A stretch of 64,000 nt of DNA from Hymenobacter citatus (GTDB lineage Bacteria; Bacteroidota; Bacteroidia; Cytophagales; Hymenobacteraceae), in contig NZ_JACSCY010000017.1 of assembly GCF_014333615.1 (NCBI RefSeq), positions 1-64,000 of the forward strand, read 5' to 3'. Positions 51,403 to 60,012 of the stretch are shown here, in pieces (within the stretch, counting starts at the first letter, position 1; each line of letters begins with the position of its first letter). Under the pieces are notes generated by a model that ran no database searches, was not told the DNA's origin, and saw only the letters and a list, made by a program, of their open reading frames with translations. The translations under genes were made by a program, and so were the position numbers.

Positions 51403-52482
51403 GGCGTACACTTTCAAGTGCGAAATCACTTTGGCTGGCTTCTCGTAATCGTAGTCGATTTTCTCCCCGTCTTTCACCTTGCGGATGCCTTCCAGCATAA
51501 TCCGGTCGCCGGGTTTCAGGCCGTCGGTGATGATGTAGAGGTCGGGCATTTCGGAGCCTACTGTCACCTCGCGCTGGTGCACGTGCTTGTCCTTGTCTAC
51601 CACGTACACAAACTTCTTCTCCAGCACCTCAAAAGTGGCTTTTTGCGGAATGATGAGAGCGTTTTTGAGCGGCACTGTCATCAGCACGCTACCGGTTTCG
51701 CCGTTGCGCAGCAGGCGGTTGGGATTGGGGAAGGTAGCCCGGAAGGCAATGTTGCCGGTTTCGTTATTGAAATCAGCCTCAATGGTTTGCACCACGCCGG
51801 GCTGGGGGTATACCTGGTTGTTGGCCATCAGCAGGTTCACCTTTTCCAGGTTGTTGGTCTTGGCTTCCTTATAGGCCAGATACTCGGCCTCGGGCACGTT
51901 GAAGTACACCCACATCTTGCTGTTGTCGGACAGCGTCGTGAGCAGGTCGCCCTCGTCTACCAAGCTACCCAGCCGTGCCTGGAAGTGGTCCATGATGCCA
52001 TCAAACGGCGCCCGGATGGTGGTGAAACCCAAGTGCGTTTGGGCCAGGGCCACCTCGGCTTTGGCCTTGTCGTACTTGGCCTCGGCCAGCGCCAGCTCGC
52101 TTTTCGACACCACGTTGTTGTCAGCCAGGCGCTTGGTGTTCTGGTACTCCAAGTTCACGTAGTTGGCCTCGGCCTGCGACTTTTTCAGCTCGGCCTGGTA
52201 GATCATAGGCATGATCTGGAACATGAGCTGCCCCTGCTTCACGGTCTGGCCCTCGTCCACAAAAATCTTCTGGAGGTAGCCCTTTTCCAGCGCCCGCAAT
52301 TCGATGTGCTGGATGGAGTGAATCTGCGCCACGTACTCCTTGGTAATCGTGGTGTCTTTTTGCAGAGGGCTGGTAACTAGATACTTTACCTTTTCTTCCT
52401 TTTCCTCTTTTTTGTCCGCGCAGCTTGTAAAACCGTACAGGCCGCACCAGCTCACGAGCATGAGCAGGAACATTTTTTTCAT
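51397..52482 (-). CDS. RND efflux periplasmic adaptor (MexA/AcrA type)
   Basis: A 361-residue membrane-fusion protein. It is a lipoprotein (signal ends YGFTSC), followed by a beta-barrel/lipoyl/helical-hairpin arrangement: ALEKGYLQKIFVDEGQTVKQ is the first lipoyl half, a hairpin of about 70 residues follows, then FTTIRAPFDGIMDHF the second half. First gene of the operon; links pump and channel. The TAG stop lies inside the family E repeat. Confidence 0.92.
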   Translation of the reverse strand: MKKMFLLMLVSWCGLYGFTSCADKKEEKEEKVKYLVTSPLQKDTTITKEYVAQIHSIQHIELRALEKGYLQKIFVDEGQTVKQGQLMFQIMPMIYQAELKKSQAEANYVNLEYQNTKRLADNNVVSKSELALAEAKYDKAKAEVALAQTHLGFTTIRAPFDGIMDHFQARLGSLVDEGDLLTTLSDNSKMWVYFNVPEAEYLAYKEAKTNNLEKVNLLMANNQVYPQPGVVQTIEADFNNETGNIAFRATFPNPNRLLRNGETGSVLMTVPLKNALIIPQKATFEVLEKKFVYVVDKDKHVHQREVTVGSEMPDLYIITDGLKPGDRIMLEGIRKVKDGEKIDYDYEKPAKVISHLKVYAE

Positions 52483-52766
52483 AAGAACTTTGGGTAATAT
52501 GACAGACAGTTGGCGATGCCAGAAATAGTGGCGGTGGGTAGGGTAGGGCAGATAGCAGGGTACTTTTGGAACGCGTCAACCAAAGTCGCCACCAAGGGGG
52601 GTAGGCGAGGTTGGTGCTACAAAACAAGCGTTGCTACATGAAGCCGGTATGAAGCGTCAACCCCGACGCGGAAGAAATTCTACTATTCCCGGCACGGCAC
52701 GGTGCGTCGCTTGTCCTCAGGTTTTTGAGCTGCCACGATTAGGGTGTGTGGCTATCGACAACGCAT
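52483..52766. other. Intergenic, no gene supported
   Basis: Contains an exact plus-strand TAnnTTTG (TACTTTTG at 52561-52568) and a 39-codon plus frame at 52649-52768. Neither is enough to call a gene. The promoter of the efflux operon should lie here but no minus-strand box is evident. Confidence 0.4.
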
Positions 52767-52772
52767 AAAAAA

Positions 52773-52807
52773 AGCGGTTACGCAGCGCCGTACGCTGCAT
52801 AACCGCT
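52773..52807 (-). terminator. Intrinsic terminator of the flavoprotein gene
   Basis: A 15-bp stem AGCGGTTACGCAGCG/CGCTGCATAACCGCT with one mismatch, loop CCGTA. On the minus strand it is followed by a seven-T run. Confidence 0.9.
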
Positions 52808-52851
52808 CAATAGAAAGCATCGAAAGAGGTAGGAACTCCCGTACCTCGACG

Positions 52852-54255
52852 TTATTTTTTCTTGGGGTTTTCGAGTTTTGAGAACAGGTTATTCAACGAT
52901 TCGGCCCAGGTGGGGTGGGCAAAAATCATATCCTGCAGCATCTCGCAGGTGATGTTGCCGTGCATGGCCAACTGGAGCATCGACATAATCTCGCCGCCCT
53001 GCTCGCAGAACACAGCCGTGCCCAGAATACAGTCGGTTTTGCCGTCTACCAGCACTTTAATAAATCCCTCGGTAAGGCCTGTTTGCTGCGCCCGACCAAT
53101 AGTTTTGACGGGCATGTTAGCTACCCGGTAGTCCAGCTTTTGCTCCTGGGCCTCGTGCTCTGAAAGCCCGATGCGGCCGAGCTGCGGCTCCGTGAAGACC
53201 ACATACGGCACGTCGCGGCCTTTTTTCGAGCGATTTTTACCCTTTATGATGTTGTCGCGCACAATGCGGTAGTCATCGTAGCTCATATGCGTGAACTGGG
53301 GGCCACCGTGCACATCGCCCAATGCGTAGATGCCGCGCACGTTGGTATGAAACTGGTCATCGATCAGCACGAAGCCGCGCTCATCCATCTCTACACCGGC
53401 TTTGTCGAGGCCCAGTTCTTTGGTGTTGGGCTCCCTACCCACCGCCACCAGCACGTGCGAGCCGCGCAAGCGCCGTTCCCCATCAGGAGTAGTCACCGAT
53501 ACCGTAAATTGCTTCTCAGCATTCTGCGAAACCCGGTGTGCCTGCGAACCGAGCAGGAATTCGACGCCTTCGCTTTCCAATAGTCGCTGCATGGCCTCGC
53601 ACACATCGTCGTCCTCACGCTCCAGCACCACATCCGACGACTCTACAATCGTCACCTCGCAGCCCAAGCGACGGTAGAGTTGGCTGAACTCCAGGCCAAT
53701 ATACCCGCCACCAATAATAATCAGGTGTTCGGGTTTGTCTTTAAGGTTCAGGATGGTCGTAGGTGTCAGGAAGTCGGTGCCCTCCAGCCCGTCAATCTTG
53801 GGAATAGCAGCACGGGTGCCAGTATTGATGAAAATAAGCGGAGCCGTTAGCGTTTCGGTGCCGCCCGTCGTAAGGTCCACAGTAAGCGTATGTGGCGCTG
53901 TGAAGCTGGCGTGCCCATCAAAAAGCTGCACGGGATTATCCTGGCCCGTCAGGTTTTTGTGGATGCCTTGGCGCAATTTTTCTAATAGAGCGTCCTTTCG
54001 CTCCACAATAGTTGGTAGGTCAATGGCCTCTACCGCCACCTCAATGCCGTAGTGCGCGTCGGTGTAGGCGTGGTGTGCCCGTTCCGACGAGGCCAGAAGC
54101 GTTTTGGTGGGCACGCACCCGTAGTTGATGCAGGAGCCACCCAGTAAGTTTTTCTCAACCAAAGCCACGCGGCGGCCGTCCTGGGCAAAGGCCGTAGCTA
54201 GCGGATTGCCGGCTTGGCCGGAGCCAATTATAATAACATCGAAAGATTCGGGCAT
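52852..54255 (-). CDS. Pyridine nucleotide-disulfide oxidoreductase (mercuric reductase-like)
   Basis: A 467-residue FAD disulfide reductase. FAD-binding VIIIGSGQAGNPLA, redox pair in GGSCINYGCVPTK near residue 39, NAD(P) fold LIIIGGGYIGLEFSQL near 178, second FAD contact YALGDVHGGPQF near 315, and the C-terminal active-site motif FAHPTWAESLNNLF. It resembles mercuric reductase and dihydrolipoamide dehydrogenase but lacks the N-terminal HMA domain and the C-terminal Cys pair of MerA, so it probably reduces another disulfide. The start is ATG at 54255. Confidence 0.88.
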   Translation of the reverse strand: MPESFDVIIIGSGQAGNPLATAFAQDGRRVALVEKNLLGGSCINYGCVPTKTLLASSERAHHAYTDAHYGIEVAVEAIDLPTIVERKDALLEKLRQGIHKNLTGQDNPVQLFDGHASFTAPHTLTVDLTTGGTETLTAPLIFINTGTRAAIPKIDGLEGTDFLTPTTILNLKDKPEHLIIIGGGYIGLEFSQLYRRLGCEVTIVESSDVVLEREDDDVCEAMQRLLESEGVEFLLGSQAHRVSQNAEKQFTVSVTTPDGERRLRGSHVLVAVGREPNTKELGLDKAGVEMDERGFVLIDDQFHTNVRGIYALGDVHGGPQFTHMSYDDYRIVRDNIIKGKNRSKKGRDVPYVVFTEPQLGRIGLSEHEAQEQKLDYRVANMPVKTIGRAQQTGLTEGFIKVLVDGKTDCILGTAVFCEQGGEIMSMLQLAMHGNITCEMLQDMIFAHPTWAESLNNLFSKLENPKKK

Positions 54256-54406
54256 AAAAGCAGAACTTTAGGCGACAAAACCAGCAAACTGGCTTGTAGC
54301 CGTGCGCTTGCATTGGACAGCTATACGAAGCTCAGCCGTTAAGGGCTGGGTAGAATGTCGTAAAAAAACGCTGGTTTTGGCCTCATTTTCGACCGCCTTC
54401 GGCTGT

Positions 54407-55138
54407 ATGCTGCTTTCTGTCCGTTTTCTTGTGCTGTTGCTCCTGCTGGGGCTGTCTGGTTGCGCTTCGCTCTACTTCCCGCCACCGCCGCAGGTGCCGC
54501 TGCTCACGCAGCAAGGCGAGTTCAGTGGCGGAATTCATTCCAATTTTGGCGGTAATACTTCCTTACAGGGCGCCTACGCCGTTACCAATGGGCTTGGCGT
54601 GATGGGCTCGGCCTCGTTTCTGCATAGCAACAAGCCCAAGAAAGCTGTCAATTTTGATTTCTTTGAGGCTGGTGCGGGCTACTTCACCCGCCTACCCGAC
54701 AATCGGGTACTGGAAATCTACGGTGGCGTCGGCCTGGGCTCTTCCGACCGCACCGACCGTACCCGCGAGGGGGTAGTAGAGCAGCGCCAGGAGGGAAATC
54801 TGAACAAGTTGTTTTTGCAGGTGAACTACAGTGCCAAAAAGCACCAAACGCTGCACCTGTTCGGCAATCATTTTCCGCTTAGCTACGGCACGGCCCTGCG
54901 CTTGAGCCACGTGGAGCTCAGCAACTTCAAACTCGACGGGGTAGCCGCGCCCGGTGAGGATAACATCTTCCTGGAGCCCATCACCTTCTCCCGCGTGCAA
55001 GTGCTGGGGCCGGTGCAGTTGCAGCTCATCAGCGGCGGCAACTTTGGCCTGAAGCACCGCAAGTACCTGCGGGCGGCCAACGCGGTGTTTCAATTGGGAG
55101 TAGTGGTGAATCTGGGTGGGCAGGAGGGTAGGAAGTAA
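54407..55138 (+). CDS. Beta-rich exported lipoprotein, paralogue of 45735 gene
   Basis: A 243-residue protein. The signal peptide ends LLLLLGLSGC; the mature N-terminus reads YFPPPPQVPLLTQQGEFSGG, the same pattern as at 45735, then beta strands (GLGVMGSASFL, FFEAGAGYFTRL, VFQLGVVVNLG). Probably a small outer-membrane-associated barrel of unknown function. The ATG at 54407 starts the signal peptide; earlier frame does not look coding. Confidence 0.75.
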   Translation: MLLSVRFLVLLLLLGLSGCASLYFPPPPQVPLLTQQGEFSGGIHSNFGGNTSLQGAYAVTNGLGVMGSASFLHSNKPKKAVNFDFFEAGAGYFTRLPDNRVLEIYGGVGLGSSDRTDRTREGVVEQRQEGNLNKLFLQVNYSAKKHQTLHLFGNHFPLSYGTALRLSHVELSNFKLDGVAAPGEDNIFLEPITFSRVQVLGPVQLQLISGGNFGLKHRKYLRAANAVFQLGVVVNLGGQEGRK

Positions 55139-55170
55139 GGGCCCTTACTAATTATTAATACAAGAAATTA

Positions 55171-55220
55171 TGTACACATAAAAAGGCCCTGGCATCTGCC
55201 AGGGCCTTTTTATGTGTACA
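55171..55220. terminator. Perfect 24-bp bidirectional terminator
   Basis: A 24-bp perfect stem TGTACACATAAAAAGGCCCT... around loop TC at 55195-55196, with A5 and T5 tracts inside the stem. It serves both the lipoprotein gene and the convergent sucD. Confidence 0.92.
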
Positions 55221-55234
55221 CATTAGGTGACCAC

Positions 55235-56128
55235 CTACGCCTCTACCTTCTCGCCATTCAGCACCTTCAGCATGGTCTCGCCGATGTTGGCGGGCGAATC
55301 CACCACGTGGATACCGCACTCACGCATGATGGCCATTTTGGCGGCAGCTGTATCATCAGCGCCACCTACGATGGCCCCGGCGTGGCCCATGCGGCGGCCG
55401 GGAGGAGCCGTCTGGCCGGCAATGAAGCCAACGACGGGTTTCTTGTTACCGGTTTCTTTGATCCAACGAGCAGCTTCGGCTTCCATGCCGCCGCCGATTT
55501 CGCCAATCATCACGATGCCCTCGGTTTCAGGGTCGTTCATCAGCAGCTCCACGGCTTCTTTGGTAGTGGTGCCAATGATGGGGTCACCGCCGATGCCGAT
55601 GGCCGTGGTCTGGCCCAAGCCGGCTTTGGTGAGCTGGTCAACGGCTTCGTAGGTCAACGTGCCCGACTTCGACACGATACCGATTTTACCCTTCTGGAAG
55701 ATGAAGCCCGGCATGATACCCACTTTGCACTCACCGGCAGTCATCACGCCAGGGCAGTTGGGGCCAATCATGCGCACGCCCTCACGGTCTTTGAGGTAGT
55801 GCTTCACGGCAATCATGTCCTTGGTAGGGATGCCTTCGGTGATGGTCACAATCACCTTGATGCCCGCGTCGGCGGCTTCCAGGATGGCGTCGGCAGCAAA
55901 AGCCGGGGGCACGAAGATGATGCTCACATCAGCGCCGGTTTCGCGCACGGCGTCGGCCACGGTGTTGAACACGGGGCGGTCGAGGTGTTGCTGGCCGCCT
56001 TTGCCAGGCGTTACGCCACCTACCACGTTGGTGCCGTACTCAATCATTTGCTGCGCGTGAAACGAGCCTTCAGAGCCGGTGAAGCCCTGCACAATCACTT
56101 TGGAATCCTTGTTAACCAGAACACTCAT
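55235..56128 (-). CDS. sucD: Succinate-CoA ligase alpha subunit
   Basis: A 297-residue TCA-cycle enzyme subunit. CoA-binding GFTGSEGSFHAQQM and PNCPGVM, and the phospho-histidine in MGHAGAIVGG near residue 244 (His in GHAGA). It forms succinate and ATP or GTP from succinyl-CoA with SucC, encoded elsewhere. The ATG at 56128 (MSVLVNKDSK) is chosen: the longer frame has no family match and its first codons precede the promoter. Ends at a shared terminator. Confidence 0.96.
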   Translation of the reverse strand: MSVLVNKDSKVIVQGFTGSEGSFHAQQMIEYGTNVVGGVTPGKGGQQHLDRPVFNTVADAVRETGADVSIIFVPPAFAADAILEAADAGIKVIVTITEGIPTKDMIAVKHYLKDREGVRMIGPNCPGVMTAGECKVGIMPGFIFQKGKIGIVSKSGTLTYEAVDQLTKAGLGQTTAIGIGGDPIIGTTTKEAVELLMNDPETEGIVMIGEIGGGMEAEAARWIKETGNKKPVVGFIAGQTAPPGRRMGHAGAIVGGADDTAAAKMAIMRECGIHVVDSPANIGETMLKVLNGEKVEA

Positions 56129-56192
56129 TAGGAAATGGGTTTTAAGGGAGATATTCGCTGGAACGACGGCTGCCCGTCGGGGCGGCCGTGCA

Positions 56193-56200
56193 CAAAAGTA
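56193..56200 (-). promoter_or_regulatory. sucD promoter, TTTG-N20-TACTTTTG
   Basis: Exact -7 box with TTTG on the minus strand at 56224-56221, spacing 20 nt, matching the Bacteroidota -33/-7 arrangement. Leader about 58 nt. Confidence 0.8.
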
Positions 56201-56316
56201 GGTTTTATTTATAGGCGGCACAAAGCCCGCTGTAATGTGCGTTGTTGCGGCTCCCTTTTGCTCTAAAGCAAATACAAGAAAGTGGACCTGGTACTAATCA
56301 GCCCGCCGAAAATCCG

Positions 56317-56324
56317 TACCTTTG
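56317..56324 (+). promoter_or_regulatory. -7 box TACCTTTG of the cysteine synthase gene
   Basis: Exact TAnnTTTG, 30 nt before the ATG at 56355. No clear -33 element. It rules out the longer frame beginning at 56322. Confidence 0.65.
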
Positions 56325-56354
56325 CGGCCTCAATTGCCCACCCCACCCCAGGCT

Positions 56355-57332
56355 ATGTATCTGAATAACATCACCGAAGCTATCGGTAACACCCCTCTTG
56401 TCAAACTCCAAAAGGTCACGGAAGGTATCCGGGGCACGGTGCTGGCGAAGGTAGAATATTTCAACCCCGGCAACTCGGTGAAAGACCGTATGGCGGTGAA
56501 AATGATTGACGACGCCGAAAAAGCGGGCATTCTGAAGCCCGGCGGCACCATCATCGAAGGCACCAGCGGCAACACGGGCATGGGCCTGGCGCTGGCCGCT
56601 ATTGCCAAAGGCTATAAGTGCATCTTCACGATGAGCGACAAGCAGGGCCAGGAAAAGCGCGACATTCTGAAGGCCGTAGGCGCCGAAATCATCATCTGCC
56701 CCACCAACGTGGCCCCCGACGACCCGCGCTCCTACTACTCGGTGGCGCGTAAGCTGAACGCAGAGATTCCCAACTCGTTCTACCCCAACCAGTACGACAA
56801 CCTCTCCAACACCGCGGCCCACTACGAAACCACCGGCCCCGAAATCTGGCAGCAGACTGAAGGCAAGATTACGCACTTTGCGGCCGGGGTAGGCACGGGC
56901 GGCACCATCAGCGGCATCAGCAAATACCTGAAAGAGCAGCGCCCCGAGCTGGTAACGGTTGGGCTGGACACCTACGGCTCGGTGTTCAAGAAGTATAAGG
57001 AAACTGGCATTTTCGACGAAAACGAAATCTACCCTTACAAAACAGAGGGTATTGGCGAGGACATTTTGCCGAAGAACGTCGACTTCGACCTGATCGACCT
57101 GTTCATCAAGGTAGCGGACAAAGACGCAGCCGTAATGACGCGCCGCTTGGCCCGCGAAGAGGGGCTCTTTGTGGGCTGGTCGTGCGGCTCGGCGGTGTAC
57201 GGCGCGCTGGAATACGCCCGCGAGCATCTCACTGAGGACGATACGATGGTAGTGGTACTACCTGACCACGGCACACGCTACCTGGCCAAAATATACAACG
57301 ACGATTGGATGCGTGAGCAGGGCTGGCTGTAA
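56355..57332 (+). CDS. PLP-dependent cysteine synthase/cystathionine beta-synthase-like
   Basis: A 325-residue fold-type II PLP enzyme. It opens ITEAIGNTPLVKLQKV; the PLP lysine is in NPGNSVKDRMA near residue 43, and the phosphate loop is GTSGNTGMGLA near 75. GVGTGGTISGISKYL and the C-terminal LPDHGTRYLAKIYNDDWM resemble the catalytic domain of cystathionine beta-synthase more than CysK. It forms cysteine (or cystathionine) from an activated serine; which one needs testing. There is no CBS domain pair at the C-terminus. Confidence 0.9.
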   Translation: MYLNNITEAIGNTPLVKLQKVTEGIRGTVLAKVEYFNPGNSVKDRMAVKMIDDAEKAGILKPGGTIIEGTSGNTGMGLALAAIAKGYKCIFTMSDKQGQEKRDILKAVGAEIIICPTNVAPDDPRSYYSVARKLNAEIPNSFYPNQYDNLSNTAAHYETTGPEIWQQTEGKITHFAAGVGTGGTISGISKYLKEQRPELVTVGLDTYGSVFKKYKETGIFDENEIYPYKTEGIGEDILPKNVDFDLIDLFIKVADKDAAVMTRRLAREEGLFVGWSCGSAVYGALEYAREHLTEDDTMVVVLPDHGTRYLAKIYNDDWMREQGWL

Positions 57333-57349
57333 GCTACGCCACCATCCAC

Positions 57350-57357
57350 TATATTTG
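57350..57357 (+). promoter_or_regulatory. -7 box TATATTTG of the response regulator gene
   Basis: Exact TAnnTTTG, 32 nt before the ATG at 57390. Confidence 0.6.
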
Positions 57358-57389
57358 ATAGATACCGCTGCCAGCGGGTTACCAACTGT

Positions 57390-57791
57390 ATGCCGAAGAA
57401 ACTGCGTAATATCGTTCTGGTGGACGACAATGAAACCACCAGCTTCCTGAACAATCGTCTGTTGAATCGTTTGGGAGTAGCCGATACCATCCACACGTTT
57501 ACGCAAGCCGAGCCGGCCTATGAGTTTCTGTGGGGTGCCAGCCGCGGCGGCGAAGCCATTCCGGAGCTGGTGTTTGTGGATCTGAAAATGCCCGGTATCG
57601 ATGGCTTCGAGTTCCTGCGTATGTACGACCGGCTGCCCGCCGACATCAAGCAACAAACCGTCCTCACCGTCCTCACCACCTCCATGCACGCCGCCGACAC
57701 CGCCCGCGTGGCGCAATACGAAGGGGTAGAATACCTGGCCAAGCCGCTGACGGAGGAAAAAATGCAGAAACTGCTGGAGAAGCGGTTTTAG
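57390..57791 (+). CDS. Single-domain response regulator (CheY-like)
   Basis: A 133-residue receiver domain with no output domain. The acidic pair is in VLVDDNETTS near residue 11, the phospho-Asp in ELVFVDLKMPGIDGFE near 62, Thr in LTTSMHA near 95, and the Lys in YLAKPLTEE near 118. It has an insert after the third strand (GASRGGEAIP). Its histidine kinase partner is not in the window. Likely a phosphorelay shuttle. Confidence 0.9.
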   Translation: MPKKLRNIVLVDDNETTSFLNNRLLNRLGVADTIHTFTQAEPAYEFLWGASRGGEAIPELVFVDLKMPGIDGFEFLRMYDRLPADIKQQTVLTVLTTSMHAADTARVAQYEGVEYLAKPLTEEKMQKLLEKRF

Positions 57792-57805
57792 AGTAAGGAA
57801 AGCCA

Positions 57806-57921
57806 AGAGCGGCTGTCATCCTGAGCTTGCGAAGGACCTTCTCACGCGTAAACGACTATCGTAGCAACGACTCGTTCACGCATGAGAAGGTCCTTCGCAA
57901 GCTCAGGATGACAGCCGCTCT
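57806..57921. repeat. Palindromic repeat, family B copy 6
   Basis: AGAGCGGCTGTCATCCTGAG at the left and its complement at the right end, inner GAAGGACCTTCTCACGCG arms. It lies between the convergent response regulator and adenine deaminase genes. Confidence 0.9.
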
Positions 57922-57942
57922 CTTTGTATCCTTATACCATCT

Positions 57943-59595
57943 CTACACTACCGCCTCCACAAACCGAAACGCCTCACCGTCAAACAAGCCTTTGTCGCTC
58001 AGCTTCAGGCTGGGGATAACCAACAAGGCCATAAACGAAAGCGTCATGAAGGGTGCTTGTAGGGTAGAGCCCAGCTCTTTGGCTAAGGCATCTACGGCGG
58101 TATAGGCGGCTGCTACCGCGTAGCCATCCTGATCCGACATCAGGCCGGCCACGGGTAGGGGTAGGAGCAGTTCCTGCCCATCGGGCCCCACGGCAGCCAA
58201 GCCACCTTTGGCCTCCATTACCAGCTGCACGGCGCGGGCCAGGCTCGCATCGTCGCAGCCGATGGCGGTGATATTGTGCGAGTCGTGGCCCACACTGCTG
58301 GCAAGAGCGCCGCGTTGCAGGCCGAAACCTTTGATGAACGCCACGGCCGGCGGTGCTGCGGCATAACGGTTTACTACCGTGAGCTTGAGTATATCCTGCG
58401 CTATATCCGGTATTACCAGGTCGTTCTCGACGCGGGCGGGTACATCGTGGCGGGCGGTGATGAGCTGCCCGTCGAAGCACTCCATCACGCGCAAGATAGG
58501 CTGGGGGGTAGGCGCGGGCAGCCGGAAATCCTGGGCCTGCACCGGGTGCGCCACGAAGTTGTTGACCACGGCCACCGGCACGGCCGGAATCAGCGTACGG
58601 CCGTTTTCGGCTACCAGCTCACCGTTGAGGTAGGTTTGCTGCACCGTGAAATCCTGGAGGTTATCCACCACAATGAAATCGGCGGCATCGCCTTCGCGCA
58701 ACAGGCCCACGGGTAGGCGGTAGTGCTCCACGGGGTTACGGCAGGCCACGCGCAGCACTTTCAGCACATCCTGGCCGCGCGCCACAGCCCGTTGTACCAA
58801 TTGGTTGATGTGGCCCAGCACCAGCGTGTCGGGATGCTTGTCGTCGGAGCAGAACATCATGTTTTCGTAGTGCTCGGGTAGAAGGTCAATGAGCGCCTCG
58901 AAGTTGCGGGCCGCCGAGCCTTCCCGGATCAACACTTTCATGCCGGCCTGCAGTTTGTCCAGCGCTTCGCCGGCCATAAAGCACTCGTGGTCGGTGCTGA
59001 TGCCGGCCTGAATGTAGCGCACGGCGTCAGCGCCAGTGAGACCGGGCGCGTGGCCGTCTACGGGGCGGTTATATTGCTGGGCCAGCCGAATTTTCTCCAT
59101 CACGTCGGCGTCGCGGTTGAGCACGCCGGGCCAGTTCATCATCTCGGCTAGGTAGCCAATTTCGGGGTAGCGCTGAAATAGCTGCTCGATATCGGCGGCT
59201 GAAATAACCGCCCCGGCCGTCTCAAACGGTGTGGCCGGCACGCACGAGGGCGCCCCGAAGCAGAACTTAAACGGCACCTGCCGGCCGTTTTCGAGCATAT
59301 ATTCCACGCCTTGCACACCCAGCACATTGCCAATCTCGTGGGGATCTGATACCGTTGCCACCGTACCATGCACCACCGCCAGGCGGGCAAACTCCGATGG
59401 TACCAGTAAGGAGCTTTCCACGTGCACGTGGGCGTCCACAAAGCCCGGCAGGGCGTAGGGTAGGGCCGGATCGGGCGCGGCGCCCGTAGTCTCCAGGCGG
59501 CTTATACGGCCATCTGCCACGTGAATTATGGCAGGGTATATGGTGTTGGCGAATAAGTCGACGACGTTGGCCGTGCGTGTGAAAGAAGAAGCCAT
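57943..59595 (-). CDS. ade: Adenine deaminase
   Basis: A 550-residue amidohydrolase. The metal-binding FVDAHVHVESSLLVPSEFAR, then HGTVATVSDPHEIGNVLG, VDGHAPGL near 195, and FCSDDKHPDTL near 265 match the Ade family. It hydrolyses adenine to hypoxanthine in purine salvage. The ATG at 59595 (MASSFTRTAN) is chosen over a TTG 27 nt upstream. A good length match to known enzymes. Confidence 0.92.
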   Translation of the reverse strand: MASSFTRTANVVDLFANTIYPAIIHVADGRISRLETTGAAPDPALPYALPGFVDAHVHVESSLLVPSEFARLAVVHGTVATVSDPHEIGNVLGVQGVEYMLENGRQVPFKFCFGAPSCVPATPFETAGAVISAADIEQLFQRYPEIGYLAEMMNWPGVLNRDADVMEKIRLAQQYNRPVDGHAPGLTGADAVRYIQAGISTDHECFMAGEALDKLQAGMKVLIREGSAARNFEALIDLLPEHYENMMFCSDDKHPDTLVLGHINQLVQRAVARGQDVLKVLRVACRNPVEHYRLPVGLLREGDAADFIVVDNLQDFTVQQTYLNGELVAENGRTLIPAVPVAVVNNFVAHPVQAQDFRLPAPTPQPILRVMECFDGQLITARHDVPARVENDLVIPDIAQDILKLTVVNRYAAAPPAVAFIKGFGLQRGALASSVGHDSHNITAIGCDDASLARAVQLVMEAKGGLAAVGPDGQELLLPLPVAGLMSDQDGYAVAAAYTAVDALAKELGSTLQAPFMTLSFMALLVIPSLKLSDKGLFDGEAFRFVEAVV

Positions 59596-59649
59596 AAGCA
59601 ACGGAGTAGCAAAAGAAGCCAACCCAACGGGCGGCGGAGTAAAGAGCTT

Positions 59650-59657
59650 TATATTTG
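59650..59657 (+). promoter_or_regulatory. -7 box TATATTTG of the small lipoprotein gene
   Basis: Exact TAnnTTTG, 17 nt before the GTG at 59675, implying a leader of about 11 nt. Confidence 0.6.
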
Positions 59658-59674
59658 ACTAAACTTCCTTAGGC

Positions 59675-59830
59675 GTGAAAAAGATTACAACTCTGGCGCT
59701 GGCAGCGCTGCTCATGGGCTCCGGTCTCCTGACTTCGAGCTGTGCTCACCGGTCTTCTTTGGCCAAGAAAACAGCCGCATATAAACATCGGTCGAAGGGC
59801 AAGATTCCGTGCCCGTGTGAGAGTAATTAG
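59675..59830 (+). CDS. 51-residue lipoprotein with CPC motif
   Basis: A very short gene: GTG 59675 to TAG 59830. The signal peptide MKKITTLALAALLMGSGLLT ends in the lipobox TSSC, and the 28-residue mature peptide is basic (SLAKKTAAYKHRSKGK) with a C-terminal IPCPCESN. It has its own promoter box and is divergent from ade. The CPC motif could bind metal or form a disulfide. Function unknown. Confidence 0.75.
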   Translation: MKKITTLALAALLMGSGLLTSSCAHRSSLAKKTAAYKHRSKGKIPCPCESN

Positions 59831-59853
59831 GGGTAATAGGACTTATACAAACG

Positions 59854-59959
59854 TCTGTCCTCCTGAACGCAGGGAAGGACCTTCTCACGCTAGATCAGGT
59901 CGTTGTCACGTCTGCCGTTCTAGCATGAGAAGGTCCTTCCCTGCGTTCAGGAGGGCAGG
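59854..59959. repeat. Palindromic repeat, family B copy 7
   Basis: CTGTCCTCCTGAACGCAGGG at the left and its complement at the right, inner GAAGGACCTTCTCACGCT arms. Both arms share the same substitutions relative to other copies, so the palindrome has been kept. Confidence 0.9.
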
Positions 59960-60012
59960 CTTTATAATTTATCTGAAAGCAATATTCAATCTTTACTACG
60001 TTATCCTTATCG

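Noticed and set aside
52649..52768. 39-codon plus-strand frame with an upstream TACTTTTG box
   Set aside because: It runs into the terminator of the opposite gene, is Arg-rich and resembles no protein; chance is likelier.
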